Assembly (NCBI GenBank): GCA_964635295.1
Contig: CAZWOB010000003.1
Location: forward strand, 30,753 to 94,752
Direction: 5' to 3'
DNA: 64,000 nt
Source of the DNA: Waddlia sp964635295
GTDB lineage: Bacteria > Chlamydiota > Chlamydiia > Chlamydiales > Waddliaceae
This document shows, piece after piece, positions 8,307-16,895 of this stretch. The notes beneath the pieces were generated by a model. That model did no database searches, had not been told where the DNA came from, and saw only the letters and a program-made list of their open reading frames with translations. The position numbers and the translations under genes are program-made. Numbering within the stretch: the stretch's first letter is position 1; each line of letters opens with the position of its first letter.

Positions 8307-9560
8307 ATGTTTCTTAATAAGCTCTCCCGACAATCCCAATATTTAACAGTAGCGATCCTTTTCGGTCTGTTTACAGGGTATACAAACCATCCGACGGCAG
8401 ATACTGCCGCATCGATAGTTTCTGAGATCTTCATTAATTTACTGAAACTTGTCAGTCTGCCGATCATTTTCCTTTCGATTGTCTCAACAGCCTCAGGCAT
8501 GGAAAGCGTAGAGGAAATTAAGTCGATTGGTAAAAAAGTGATCAAATATACGCTGTTTACCACATTGGTCGCCGCCACATTCGCCTTGATTATTTTTGTC
8601 ACGATCGATCCTGTCAGAAGTGTTGTGTCTAATGCCGCTCCGGTCGAGCTTGAGGCGGGATCTCTTCCCGGATATGTGCACTATTTGATCAACGTTATCC
8701 CCAGCAACATCTTGCAGCCCTTCACAGATAACAGCGTGATCGGCGTTTTATTTTTGGCTATGCTGCTGAGTTTTGCGATCCTCAGCCTTCCTCAGGAGAA
8801 GCGAAAACTGCTCAATTCCTTTTTCTCAGGCTTGTACGCCGCGATCATGAAGATCACGACGTGGATCGTTCAGTTGATGCCATTTGCTATTTGGGCGTTT
8901 GTCACCCTTTTTATCAAGGATTTGCGCAGCGGAATGGAGATGAAGAGCATTGCCTTGTATCTCTCTTGCGTAGTGCTTGCCAACATTTTCCAGGCGGTTG
9001 TCGTTCTGCCGACCTTGTTGAAGGCTAAAAAGATCTCACCGATCAAGACAGCATGGGGGATGATGCCCGCGCTTTCGTTGGCCTTCTTTTCAAAATCATC
9101 CAGCGCAGCGCTTCCCATGGCAATGAAGTGCGCGGAAGAAAGAGTTAACGTCTCACGTAAAGTGGCGAGCTTCAGCCTTCCTTTATGCACGACGATCAAC
9201 ATGAATGCTTGCGCAGCTTTCATTCTGACAACAGTCCTTTTTGTTTCGATGAGCAATGGGATTACGTATACCCCTGCAGAACTTGTGTTTTGGATTTTCG
9301 TCGCAACGATTGCAGCAGTCGGCAATGCCGGCGTTCCGATGGGGTGCTATTTTATTTCCAGCGCTTTTCTTGCCGCGATGAACGTGCCACTGAATATCCT
9401 GGGGGTAATCCTTCCGTTTTATGCCATGATCGACATGCTGGAAAGCGCGATCAATGTTTGGTCGGATTCTTGCGTGACAACGATTGTTCAGAAAGAGATC
9501 GACCAGGAAGAAACAGCGACAGTGTCGGCATCGGAGCAGCCTGCTGAAAACTTAGCCTGA
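8307..9560 (+). CDS. Dicarboxylate/amino acid:cation symporter (DAACS family)
   Basis: 417-residue secondary transporter of the SDF/GltP family with about eight transmembrane helices and two re-entrant hairpins. Motifs: KSSSAALPMAM (HP1 serine-rich loop), NMNACAAF (the TM7 NMDGT-like substrate/Na site, here with N-A-C), GNAGVPMG (HP2), and IDMLESAINVWSDSC (TM8). The usual NMDGTA reads NMNACA, so substrate or ion preference may differ from GltP. It probably imports dicarboxylates or amino acids from the host. The end is 1 nt from the next ATG, so the downstream kinase-like gene may be co-transcribed. Confidence 0.92.
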   Translation: MFLNKLSRQSQYLTVAILFGLFTGYTNHPTADTAASIVSEIFINLLKLVSLPIIFLSIVSTASGMESVEEIKSIGKKVIKYTLFTTLVAATFALIIFVTIDPVRSVVSNAAPVELEAGSLPGYVHYLINVIPSNILQPFTDNSVIGVLFLAMLLSFAILSLPQEKRKLLNSFFSGLYAAIMKITTWIVQLMPFAIWAFVTLFIKDLRSGMEMKSIALYLSCVVLANIFQAVVVLPTLLKAKKISPIKTAWGMMPALSLAFFSKSSSAALPMAMKCAEERVNVSRKVASFSLPLCTTINMNACAAFILTTVLFVSMSNGITYTPAELVFWIFVATIAAVGNAGVPMGCYFISSAFLAAMNVPLNILGVILPFYAMIDMLESAINVWSDSCVTTIVQKEIDQEETATVSASEQPAENLA

Positions 9561-9561
9561 C

Positions 9562-10266
9562 ATGATATATCTCAAGGTTGCCTTTCTTTCAGTTGTATTT
9601 TTATTGATTGCAGGAAAGGCATATCTGCGGTCTAATGGGGATTTCAGAGAGGGGACGATTCGGCATGAGATGAGTTTCCGTCCCGAATGGGAGATTGAGC
9701 CTCTTCATCCCGATCAACAGGTCCTTTTAGACACCATATTGAATCAACATTTCACCTATTTAAACAAAGGTGCCCAGTGTTATGTCTTTTCAAGCGAAGA
9801 TGATCGATGGGTGTTGAAAATTTTCAAGTTCAAACATCTTCGGCCTGCTCCCTGGATTGCCAGGCTCCCTTCATGGGGGCCTGTAAAAGAATACAAAGAA
9901 AAGAAAAATCAGCGGCTGGAACGCGTGTTCGATGCGCATAAGCTTGCATACGACCGACTGAGGGACGATAGCGGCTTTTTATATATTCATCTCAATCCTT
10001 NNNNNNNNNNNNNNNNNNNNNNNNNNNNNNNNNNNNNNNNNNNNNNNNNNNNNNNNNNNNNNNNNNNNNNNNNNNNNNNNNNNNNNNNNNNNNNNNNNNN
10101 GCGATCCATTTTGACGTTGAAAAATTCGTGGATGATGAATCCGTTGCTCTTCCTGCAATTGCTGAGTCCCACCTGGATCGCATTAGGGTAAAGCTCAAAG
10201 ATTGGATAAAGGAAAATTATCCTCAATATTTGTCTGATCTTAAGTCCGAAATTCGTACATCATAAT
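9562..10266 (+). CDS. Membrane-anchored kinase-like protein, copy 1 (interrupted by gap and frameshift)
   Basis: Paralogue of the gene at 10310. One N-terminal transmembrane helix (about residues 2-20) is followed by LNKGAQCYVFSSEDDRWVLKIFKFK, resembling the glycine-rich loop and lysine of protein kinases. A 100-N gap (10001-10100) removes the middle. After the gap the sensible frame reads AIHFDVEKFVDDES..., matching RIDAGKF in the paralogue. It must then shift by one base at 10197-10201 (aaag/gat) to continue as DWIKENYPQYL and reach the stop at 10264-10266. The shift is next to the gap, so a sequence error is as likely as a true mutation. No clear ribosome site precedes the ATG; coupling to the symporter stop is likely. 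Confidence 0.6.
10001..10100. other. Scaffold gap (100 N)
   Basis: A run of exactly 100 undetermined bases inside the first of two paralogous genes, typical of a fixed-length scaffold placeholder. The paralogy itself may have broken the assembly here. By alignment to the second copy, roughly 80-100 residues are missing, so the true gap is probably longer than 100 bases. Confidence 0.95.
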
Positions 10267-10309
10267 TTTCTCGATTTTTCAATTAGTTTGCGCGTATAGT
10301 CCTATCCCA

Positions 10310-11221
10310 ATGAAGAAAACCAAATTCGTCCTCTACTTCTTGATCTTTGGGATCGGCGTTTTTGTCGCTGCCAGATGTTATTACGCCATCACAGACGATT
10401 TCCGCATCAGTAATATTACTTACGAACTTCCCTATAATCCTGATTGGAGTGTGTCTCCTCCAGAAGACCCGGTATTGGTTGAAGATATTCTTGAGCAGGA
10501 GCTGAGATATATTGGTAAAGGGGCTCAGAGCTATGTCTTTGGGACTGTAGACGGGAACTATGTCGTCAAATTTATCAAGTTCAAACATCACAAAGTGGAA
10601 AAATATGATAAATGGAAGCTTCTTCCTTTTATGCAGCATAATATTGATAGGAGGATCGCCAAACATCAACGCAAGCTCAACGCTGTATTTGACGGTTACT
10701 CTCTTGCTTACCGCAAGCATCGCGATTCCACTGGTTTGATCACCCTCCATTTAAACCGCACCAACGGGATAGGAGAACCAATTATTGTGATTGATAAGGT
10801 CGGGATAAAACGGAAAATTGATCGCAATGCTGTCGCATACATTGTCCAAAAACGTGCAACGGTGACAAAAGAAATTGTCGATTCCGCCATTGCCAATAAC
10901 GATTGGGATTTGGTTGAGAAAACGTTCATTCAGTTGTTTGATTTTTATGTGGAGGAGTTTCGGGAAGGGTTGTACGATCGGGACCGCTCGATCCTGACCA
11001 ATACCGGATTTATCGATAGAAAGCCGGTTCGCATTGATGCAGGAAAATTTACTGAAAGCAGCGAGTTGAAAGATCCTCAAAGGCAATATCAGGAATTTCA
11101 AGAGATCCTTGCCCGCCTGCAACGATGGGTGGACAGAAATCGTCCTTATGTGAAACAGGATTTTCATTACCTGATCGACAACCGTCTGCAACCCTATGTT
11201 CTTTCCATTACTGGAAACTGA
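10310..11221 (+). CDS. Membrane-anchored kinase-like protein, copy 2
   Basis: 303 residues with an N-terminal signal-anchor (about 6-22). Residues 69-77 read GKGAQSYVF, followed by VVKFIKFK (Lys87), resembling a kinase glycine loop and ATP-binding lysine. Near residues 222-231 YDRDRSILTN and at 242-247 IDAGKF resemble the D-x(n)-N and DxG metal loops of the kinase/aminoglycoside-phosphotransferase fold, though the spacing is loose. The C-terminus is helical. I do not recognise a named family; the kinase-like reading is inference from motifs. It lies 43 bp after its damaged paralogue. Confidence 0.72.
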   Translation: MKKTKFVLYFLIFGIGVFVAARCYYAITDDFRISNITYELPYNPDWSVSPPEDPVLVEDILEQELRYIGKGAQSYVFGTVDGNYVVKFIKFKHHKVEKYDKWKLLPFMQHNIDRRIAKHQRKLNAVFDGYSLAYRKHRDSTGLITLHLNRTNGIGEPIIVIDKVGIKRKIDRNAVAYIVQKRATVTKEIVDSAIANNDWDLVEKTFIQLFDFYVEEFREGLYDRDRSILTNTGFIDRKPVRIDAGKFTESSELKDPQRQYQEFQEILARLQRWVDRNRPYVKQDFHYLIDNRLQPYVLSITGN

Positions 11222-11326
11222 TTTTTAGGCGGGGACGCTTCCTGTTTTTGAATATTTTGTGACCTTTATCCATATTTTGTGTATACTCTTATCCTAATTA
11301 TCAACAGAAGAAAGGGAGAAGACAAC

Positions 11327-11968
11327 ATGAGTTTCCGCGAAAGGTTATTTGAACTAACGACACCTGAAGACGTAGACGCATTCCTAACGCAACATCCGAA
11401 TTGCGCCTTGTTCAAGGCTGGCGGGTGTCATAAGACGATGCAAGGCTTCGGTGTTGTCGAACAGCTGATGGGGCCGAGGGAAGGGCTTCCTGTTGGCCTG
11501 GTCAAGGTGATCGATAATCGCCCGGCATCGAACCATATTGCTGAATTGACAGGGATCGTTCATGAGTCGCCGCAATTTATCCTGATCAAAGAAGGCAAGC
11601 CCGTCTATGATGTCGATAACTGGGATATTGTCCCCGAGGCTCTGGAAGCCGGGCTGCTCCAACATTTTGGCACTGTGTCCTCAAGTAGCGAAAATGGACC
11701 ATCTACCTCAGGTGAAATTGCACATTATGTCCGTCTTTTGGAGGATTATATCGAAGAGAGAATGGATGAGCAGAGCTTCACCCAGCAATGGCTGGAAACG
11801 TTCCGCATGGACAGCAGCTTGAGGTCTACCGAGGAATTCAATCTCTTGAACAGCCTCTTCGGTGATGTCGACATGGCTTATACCTCTATGCTAAATGGGG
11901 AAGAAGCTGTATCTAACACATTGAAAATCAGAGCTGAAAACCTACTTCATCAGATCTCTTCACGTTGA
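11327..11968 (+). CDS. Bacilliredoxin BrxC/YtxJ-like domain protein with C-terminal extension
   Basis: 213 residues from the ATG at 11327, preceded by AAAGGGAGA; a longer frame from 11279 is not needed. Residues 1-115 match the BrxC/YtxJ monothiol bacilliredoxin family: ALFKAGGCHKT with a single active cysteine, VKVIDNRPASNHIAELTGI, VHESPQFILIKEGKPVYDVDNWDI. The remaining ~95 acidic residues are extra and unlike the usual ~110-residue protein. The family removes low-molecular-weight thiols from proteins. In the gap before it, TTGTGA (11257) and TATACT (11282) could form a promoter, with a long 19-nt spacer. Confidence 0.75.
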   Translation: MSFRERLFELTTPEDVDAFLTQHPNCALFKAGGCHKTMQGFGVVEQLMGPREGLPVGLVKVIDNRPASNHIAELTGIVHESPQFILIKEGKPVYDVDNWDIVPEALEAGLLQHFGTVSSSSENGPSTSGEIAHYVRLLEDYIEERMDEQSFTQQWLETFRMDSSLRSTEEFNLLNSLFGDVDMAYTSMLNGEEAVSNTLKIRAENLLHQISSR

Positions 11969-12008
11969 GTGAAGAATGTGTTATGATAAGCACTAAGAGT
12001 GAAAATTC

Positions 12009-13037
12009 ATGGTTTTGGAAGATCAAAAAGTGAGTAAACATCAATTTTATTCTAGCGATGATGAAAAGGTGAGTAAACAGCTTGGAAAAGAAGCGTTGCT
12101 TGCCGCTTTGCAGAAAATGGTGAGGATCCGCAATTTCGAAGTGCGGGCTGAGTCTGCATATTTGCAGGGGAAAATCGGCGGTTTCTTCCACTCCTATATG
12201 GGACAGGAAGCGATCCAGACAGCAGCTGTCGACGCTATTGGTCCCGATAACTGGTGGATTACATCTTATCGCTGTCATGCCTTAGCACTGCTTTTAGGCG
12301 CCACAACTGATGAATTGATGGCCGAGCTTTTCGGTCGGGCCAACGGAAACGCCTTGGGAAGAGGCGGATCGATGCACTTTTACACCGACCGCATGCTTGG
12401 CGGATTCGGTATCGTGACCGGACAAGTGCCAACCGCAACCGGGGCGGCTTTTGCCCTGAAATACAAAGAGATCAAAGACCAGGTCGCGATCTGCTTTTTA
12501 GGGGATGGAGCCGTTGCCCAAGGAGCTTTTCACGAGTCCCTGAATCTCGCTTCCCTTTGGAACCTACCCATCATCTATGTCATTGAGAACAACCTTTGGG
12601 GAATGGGGACAGCGGTCAGTCGGGCGATCAGCATCGATCGCCTTGCCGAAGATACCGCGCCTGCCTACAATATGAAAGGGTACACCGTCAATGGAATGAA
12701 TTATCTGGACTGTTACGCGCTTTTCGAGGAACTGAAAGAAGAGGTGTTGAAAACCTCGCGCCCGGTACTCGTCGAAGCCGTTGCTGAAAGATTTAGAGGC
12801 CACTCGATTTCGGATCCCGGTCTTTACAGGACAAAAGAGGCATTGAAAGAAGGGATGGAAAAAGACCCGATCCTGAGGTTAAAAGGGATACTGGAAGAAA
12901 AGGGATGGATCGATGAAGAGGCGTACAAAGAGATGGACAAAGAGCAGAAAGAGATCATGATCGCCTCATTGAAACATGCCGACGAGAGTCCCTGGCCAGA
13001 TCCTGTGACATTAGAAGAGGACGTTTACGCACCATGA
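12009..13037 (+). CDS. pdhA: Pyruvate dehydrogenase E1 component, alpha subunit
   Basis: 342-residue E1-alpha. The thiamine-diphosphate motif GDGAVAQGAFHESLN...VIENN lies around residues 165-197. Phosphorylation-loop-like RFRGHSISDPGLYR and the N-terminal MVRIRNFEVRAESAYLQGKIGGF are also family-typical. It decarboxylates pyruvate and passes the hydroxyethyl group to the lipoyl of E2. The stop overlaps pdhB by 4 nt. No separate E3 (lpdA) is in the window. The organism therefore makes its own acetyl-CoA, which also feeds the fab genes further on. Confidence 0.95.
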   Translation: MVLEDQKVSKHQFYSSDDEKVSKQLGKEALLAALQKMVRIRNFEVRAESAYLQGKIGGFFHSYMGQEAIQTAAVDAIGPDNWWITSYRCHALALLLGATTDELMAELFGRANGNALGRGGSMHFYTDRMLGGFGIVTGQVPTATGAAFALKYKEIKDQVAICFLGDGAVAQGAFHESLNLASLWNLPIIYVIENNLWGMGTAVSRAISIDRLAEDTAPAYNMKGYTVNGMNYLDCYALFEELKEEVLKTSRPVLVEAVAERFRGHSISDPGLYRTKEALKEGMEKDPILRLKGILEEKGWIDEEAYKEMDKEQKEIMIASLKHADESPWPDPVTLEEDVYAP

Positions 13038-14017
13038 GCACGCAAACGATTGAAGTTAGAGAAGCGCTGAGACAGGCGCTCGATGAAGAGATGGAACGCG
13101 ATCCCAATGTCTTTGTGATGGGTGAAGAGGTCGCTGAATACAATGGCGCATACAAAGTCACAAAAGGGATGCTCGATAAGTGGGGGCCGAAACGCATTAT
13201 CGATACTCCGATCTCTGAACTTGGGTTTGCGGGATTAGGCATAGGCGCAGCGCTGTGCGGTCTTCGGCCGGTTGTGGAGTTTATGAGCTTTAATTTCTCT
13301 TTTGTCGCCGCAGACCAGTTGATTTCGACCGCGCCGAAAATGTACTACATGTCGGGCAATCGTTTTTCCTGTCCGATCGTTTTTCGCGGGCCAAACGGAG
13401 CTGCGGCCCAGGTGTCGAGCCAGCACTCCCATTGCGTCGAATCGATCTACAGCAATATTCCAGGCCTCATCATCATTTCTCCCAGCACGGCTTATGACTA
13501 CAAAGGGTTGTTAAAATCAGCAATACGCAACAACAATCCCGTGCTTTTTTTAGAGAATGAACTTTCTTACGGTGATAAGATGGATATTCCTACAGAGGAG
13601 TATCTTGTTCCTATTGGAAAGGCTAAAGTTGTTAAAGAAGGGACTGATCTTACTCTGGTTACTCACAGCCGGATGGTCCAGTTGTGCGAAAAGGCGGTCA
13701 AAGAGCTGGCCAAGCAGGGGATCAATGTTGAGTTGATCGATCTACGTACGATCAAGCCGCTCGATATTGCCACAGTCGCCCAATCAGTACGGAAGACGAA
13801 CCATTGCGTTACCGTAGAGGAGGGGCACATTTTTGCAGGAATCGGAGCAGAACTGGGATTTCAGATCATGGAGCATTGTTTTGATTATCTGGACGCTCCG
13901 GTTGAACGCGTTGCGCAAAAGGAAACTCCGATGCCCTATTCCAAAGTGCTGGAAAGGGAGACGCTTCCAACTGTCGACCGTGTCATCTATTCGTGTAAAA
14001 AAGCCTTAAACCTGTAG
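13034..14017 (+). CDS. pdhB: Pyruvate dehydrogenase E1 component, beta subunit
   Basis: 327-residue E1-beta. Family signatures: VFVMGEEVAEYNGAYKVTKG near the start, DTPISELGFAGLGIGAA, RGPNGAAAQVSSQHS, LFLENELSYG and a C-terminal transketolase domain (DLRTIKPLD, VEEGHIFAGIGAELG, RVAQKETPMPYSK). It forms the E1 heterotetramer with PdhA. Translationally coupled to pdhA through ATGA; pdhC follows after 11 nt. Confidence 0.96.
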   Translation: MSTQTIEVREALRQALDEEMERDPNVFVMGEEVAEYNGAYKVTKGMLDKWGPKRIIDTPISELGFAGLGIGAALCGLRPVVEFMSFNFSFVAADQLISTAPKMYYMSGNRFSCPIVFRGPNGAAAQVSSQHSHCVESIYSNIPGLIIISPSTAYDYKGLLKSAIRNNNPVLFLENELSYGDKMDIPTEEYLVPIGKAKVVKEGTDLTLVTHSRMVQLCEKAVKELAKQGINVELIDLRTIKPLDIATVAQSVRKTNHCVTVEEGHIFAGIGAELGFQIMEHCFDYLDAPVERVAQKETPMPYSKVLERETLPTVDRVIYSCKKALNL

Positions 14018-14028
14018 GAGACAGCTCA

Positions 14029-15330
14029 ATGCCTTTCACATTCACCATGCCAAAACTATCGCCGACAATGGAAGCGGGGACAATTGCAAAGTGGCATAAA
14101 AAAGAGGGAGAGTTTGTCGAGGCCGGGGAATTGATCATCGAGGTGGCAACCGATAAAGCGACAGTTGAGCACAATGCGCTAGATGAGGGATGGCTTCGCA
14201 AAATTCTTGTCCAGGATGGGGAGGAAGCTGTCGTTAATCAGGCGATCGCCATTTTCACAGAAGAGGAAAATGAAAGTATCGAAGGGTATGAGCCTGAAGG
14301 ACCCATCGCAGAAGAAGAGCCCGAACCTGAACAGGAAGTTGATTCGGAAGAGAAGCCTGCTAAACCTAAGCCTGCTGCCTCAAAGTCAGCTGGGGGATTA
14401 AGCCAGCCGGCATTTGTCCCGGAAGAGCCGCTCGAACATTATGAATTTGAAGCGCCGACGGCATTGTTGACCGAGCGTGTCAAGGCAACTCCGCTGGCGA
14501 AAAAGCTCGCGAAAGAGAAAGGTCTGGATCTGACGACGGTTAAAGGAACCGGCCCAGGCGGGAGGATCGTCAGCGAAGACTTGTCCAGTGCGCAACCCTC
14601 AGGACCGGTCGTCTTTGGAAAACGGGAGCGCCCTTCTCTTCCTCCAGGGAGTTACGAAGAAGAAAAACTCTCGCCAATGCGGCAGGTCATTGGACAACGG
14701 CTACAGGAAGCGAAAACTTTTATTCCTCATTTTTATATCACTCAGGCGATCAATGTGGAGCCGATGTATCAGATCCGCGAACAGTTGCGCTCTTCTGGTA
14801 TTAAAGTCTCCTATAACGATTTCGTAATGCGGGCTTGCGCGTTAGCGCTGCGGGAGCACCCCAATGTCAACAGCGGTTTTAACAGTGTCAATCAGACGAT
14901 CATCCGGTTCAAGACAATTGATCTGGCATTTGCTGTCAGTGTTGATGGGGGATTGATCACCCCGATCATTCGCCATGCAGACTATAAAAATCTTGGGGAA
15001 ATTTCAGTGGAGGTGCGCCATCTGGCTAAAAAAGCGCGTGATGGAAAGCTTGAAATGGAAGAGTTTAAGGGAGGCTCGTTTACCATCTCTAATTTAGGGA
15101 TGTATGGGGTCACGGACTTTCAAGCGATCATCAATCCGCCGCAAGCGGCTATTCTTTCCGTGAGCGGCATCCACAATGAACCTGTCGTCAGAAATGGTTC
15201 AATTGTTCCAGGAAAGGTAATGAATATCAGCGTCTCTTGTGATCACCGCGTCATTGACGGTGTTGCTGGAGCGGAATTTATTAAGACAGTTCAGAAGTAC
15301 TTAGAAAACCCAGCCTTATTGCTGGTCTGA
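14029..15330 (+). CDS. pdhC: Pyruvate dehydrogenase E2, dihydrolipoamide acetyltransferase
   Basis: 433 residues preceded by a strong site (TAGGAGACAG). A single lipoyl domain (1-77) carries the lipoyl lysine in EVATDKATVE. A Glu/Pro/Lys-rich linker (about 85-130) follows, then the E1/E3-binding domain (ATPLAKKLAKEKGL, GTGPGGRIVSEDL, about 155-190). The catalytic domain ends with SCDHRVIDGVAGAEF, whose His and Asp are catalytic. It transfers acetyl to CoA and forms the core of the complex. Last gene of the pdh operon, followed by a strong hairpin at 15338. Confidence 0.96.
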   Translation: MPFTFTMPKLSPTMEAGTIAKWHKKEGEFVEAGELIIEVATDKATVEHNALDEGWLRKILVQDGEEAVVNQAIAIFTEEENESIEGYEPEGPIAEEEPEPEQEVDSEEKPAKPKPAASKSAGGLSQPAFVPEEPLEHYEFEAPTALLTERVKATPLAKKLAKEKGLDLTTVKGTGPGGRIVSEDLSSAQPSGPVVFGKRERPSLPPGSYEEEKLSPMRQVIGQRLQEAKTFIPHFYITQAINVEPMYQIREQLRSSGIKVSYNDFVMRACALALREHPNVNSGFNSVNQTIIRFKTIDLAFAVSVDGGLITPIIRHADYKNLGEISVEVRHLAKKARDGKLEMEEFKGGSFTISNLGMYGVTDFQAIINPPQAAILSVSGIHNEPVVRNGSIVPGKVMNISVSCDHRVIDGVAGAEFIKTVQKYLENPALLLV

Positions 15331-15337
15331 GAAGAGA

Positions 15338-15359
15338 GGCCCTTCCCGAAGGAAGGGCC
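15338..15359. terminator. Hairpin between pdhC and the convergent gene
   Basis: GGCCCTTCC (15338-15346), loop CGAA, GGAAGGGCC (15351-15359): a perfect 9-bp stem closed by a tetraloop, 7 nt after the pdhC stop and just before the stop of the convergent gene. There is no long U-tract on either side, so it may act as a bidirectional terminator or as a 3'-end stabiliser. Confidence 0.65.
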
Positions 15360-15365
15360 AGGAAA

Positions 15366-16094
15366 TTATGCTAGTGTTCCGTTCACCGCAGTTTCTAAAA
15401 TGGCATCGCCGCCTTCACCACCCATCATTGTATAGAAAAGTGTTGAAATAGCAGCTACACCGACTGCTCCTGCAGCAGCAGCTGTTTTGCGGATATTTTC
15501 AGGAGAAGTTGCTGTGCTGTAGGCACTTTGGCAACCTTCTTTGATTTTTCCACCTGCCCATGCGGCATTTTCTTTGTTGCAAGCACCATAGGCTTGAGAT
15601 ACAGCACTTTTTGCCTGATTAGCATATTCACCTCGTTTACTCCAGTGGTGTGCAATAAAGTCTCCAGCTCCATACATTTGAGGTTCTTCGTCATCAGCAG
15701 GAGGTACATGTGGAACAGGAGCTGGTGCTGGCTGATCGGCAGGCGCACTGACTCTTCTTACAGGTGCTGCTACAGTGGCGGGTGCTGTGTTATCGCCCGA
15801 TACGTCATCGTCAGTAGCGACAGTTGCCATTGGTTGATTGTCATCTTCCAACACTTCAACCTTTTTTCCGCCGAACACTTTGCGGTATTCATCGTGGATC
15901 GCTGGGATAAAGTTAATAAAACCGAAAGTGACGATATTAGCGAAAATTAATACAACACCTTCGATGACACGTAAGAAAACATTCATTGTTTTTTCGGTAC
16001 ATTCAGGAGCTTTATTCTTTGTCTCTAAAGGCTTGTTTTCGGGTTGAAGGGCTGCTGCGTCAGCATTGACAGGAGCAGTTGTTGGAATGGCCAT
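15366..16094 (-). CDS. Hypothetical membrane protein, Inc-like
   Basis: 242 residues, ATG at 16094 with AGAGGTG upstream. A ~28-residue hydrophobic stretch (about 38-65, VFLRVIEGVVLIFANIVTFGF in part) is followed by an acidic and Pro/Ala-rich low-complexity region (about 85-140) and a C-terminal Ala/Gly-rich helix (about 205-230, AAGAVGVAAISTLFYTMMGG). No cleavable signal is seen. The layout resembles lineage-specific chlamydial membrane or inclusion-membrane proteins, but no family is recognised. Confidence 0.65.
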   Translation of the reverse strand: MAIPTTAPVNADAAALQPENKPLETKNKAPECTEKTMNVFLRVIEGVVLIFANIVTFGFINFIPAIHDEYRKVFGGKKVEVLEDDNQPMATVATDDDVSGDNTAPATVAAPVRRVSAPADQPAPAPVPHVPPADDEEPQMYGAGDFIAHHWSKRGEYANQAKSAVSQAYGACNKENAAWAGGKIKEGCQSAYSTATSPENIRKTAAAAGAVGVAAISTLFYTMMGGEGGDAILETAVNGTLA

Positions 16095-16200
16095 ATAAAC
16101 ACCTCTTTTTTTAGGTATGTGATTAATAGATGGCCAAAAGTCTAGTTAAATTGTAAAGTGATGTCAATATCGTTTTTTTTTAAAATAATAATTTTGTTTT

Positions 16201-16237
16201 AAAAAAAATGACTCAGTTCAAAAGAGAACTGAGTCAT
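16201..16237 (-). terminator. Intrinsic terminator for the gene at 16272
   Basis: ATGACTCAGTTC (16208-16219) pairs perfectly with GAACTGAGTCAT (16226-16237) around a 6-nt loop. Read on the minus strand the 12-bp stem is followed directly by a run of eight U, a textbook intrinsic terminator about 35 nt after the stop of the minus-strand gene. Confidence 0.85.
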
Positions 16238-16271
16238 TAGAATCACTGTGACCGATTGGTCGATTGGATGA

Positions 16272-16895
16272 TTAAGCTTTAAGAGCTTTTCCAACAAAAA
16301 CTGCAGTTCCAGTCAAGGCAGCAGCTCCTAACGCATACAAACCAGCATGTTGCTCAACGTGCTGAGCAGCATTAGCAACAACTTCTTTAGCTTCGTTAGC
16401 AACGCGAGCAGCTTGCTCTTTAGCTTCGTTAGCAACGCGAGCAGCTTGATCTAATACTGTTGGTTCAACACCACCTTTAGAATTAAGTTTATAAGCTTTT
16501 TGTCTAACTTCAGCAGCGTCAACCGGTATTTTTTTGCCAGCGCCACTTGCAATCTTACTGTTGTTACTCAAATCTATTCTTGTTGTTTCGAAAGATTCTT
16601 CATGTTTAGCAAGAAACTGAGCTTTTCTCTTAGCTTCTTTTTCTGGTTTGTATGTTGTTGGTCTGTCTTGTACGCCGAAGAAAAGATCTTCAGAAAAATT
16701 TCTTACAGTTTTAGAAATTAAAGGAAGACCAAGCGTTAGAGCCAATCCAAGAGCAACGAATACTTTTAAAGCTACGTTTGCAACTTTATACATAATCTTG
16801 CTTGCTGAAATGCTGCTTGAAGCTTTTGGCTTAGCTGCCATTGTCGCTTCTATATTCATTTGATCTACAGGGTTTGAACCTAATGGTGTAGTCAT
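16272..16895 (-). CDS. Hypothetical membrane protein with LEA-like helical repeat
   Basis: 207 residues from the ATG at 16895, chosen for GGAG 8 nt upstream. A hydrophobic segment lies at about 36-58 (VANVALKVFVALGLALTLGL) and a second, Ala/Gly-rich one at the extreme C-terminus (LYALGAAALTGTAVFVGKAL). Between them is a charged region with the 11-residue unit ARVANEAKEQA repeated, like amphipathic LEA/apolipoprotein helices. Own terminator at 16201. AT-rich upstream region 16896-17113 (218 bp) contains its promoter; no gene is visible there. Function unknown. Confidence 0.65.
   Translation of the reverse strand: MTTPLGSNPVDQMNIEATMAAKPKASSSISASKIMYKVANVALKVFVALGLALTLGLPLISKTVRNFSEDLFFGVQDRPTTYKPEKEAKRKAQFLAKHEESFETTRIDLSNNSKIASGAGKKIPVDAAEVRQKAYKLNSKGGVEPTVLDQAARVANEAKEQAARVANEAKEVVANAAQHVEQHAGLYALGAAALTGTAVFVGKALKA
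16384..16449. repeat. 33-bp tandem duplication inside the gene at 16272
   Basis: The unit starting tctttagcttcgttagcaac occurs twice, at 16384-16416 and 16417-16449, essentially identical. It encodes two copies of an 11-residue (three helical turns) unit in the product. Eleven-residue units are typical of amphipathic helices, so copy number may vary between strains. Confidence 0.85.

Noticed and set aside
10101..10191. Frame after the gap reading RSILTLKNS, similar to RSILT of the paralogue
   Set aside because: Only five residues agree; the other frame (AIHFDVEKF onward) aligns with the paralogue over the whole tail, so the match is chance.
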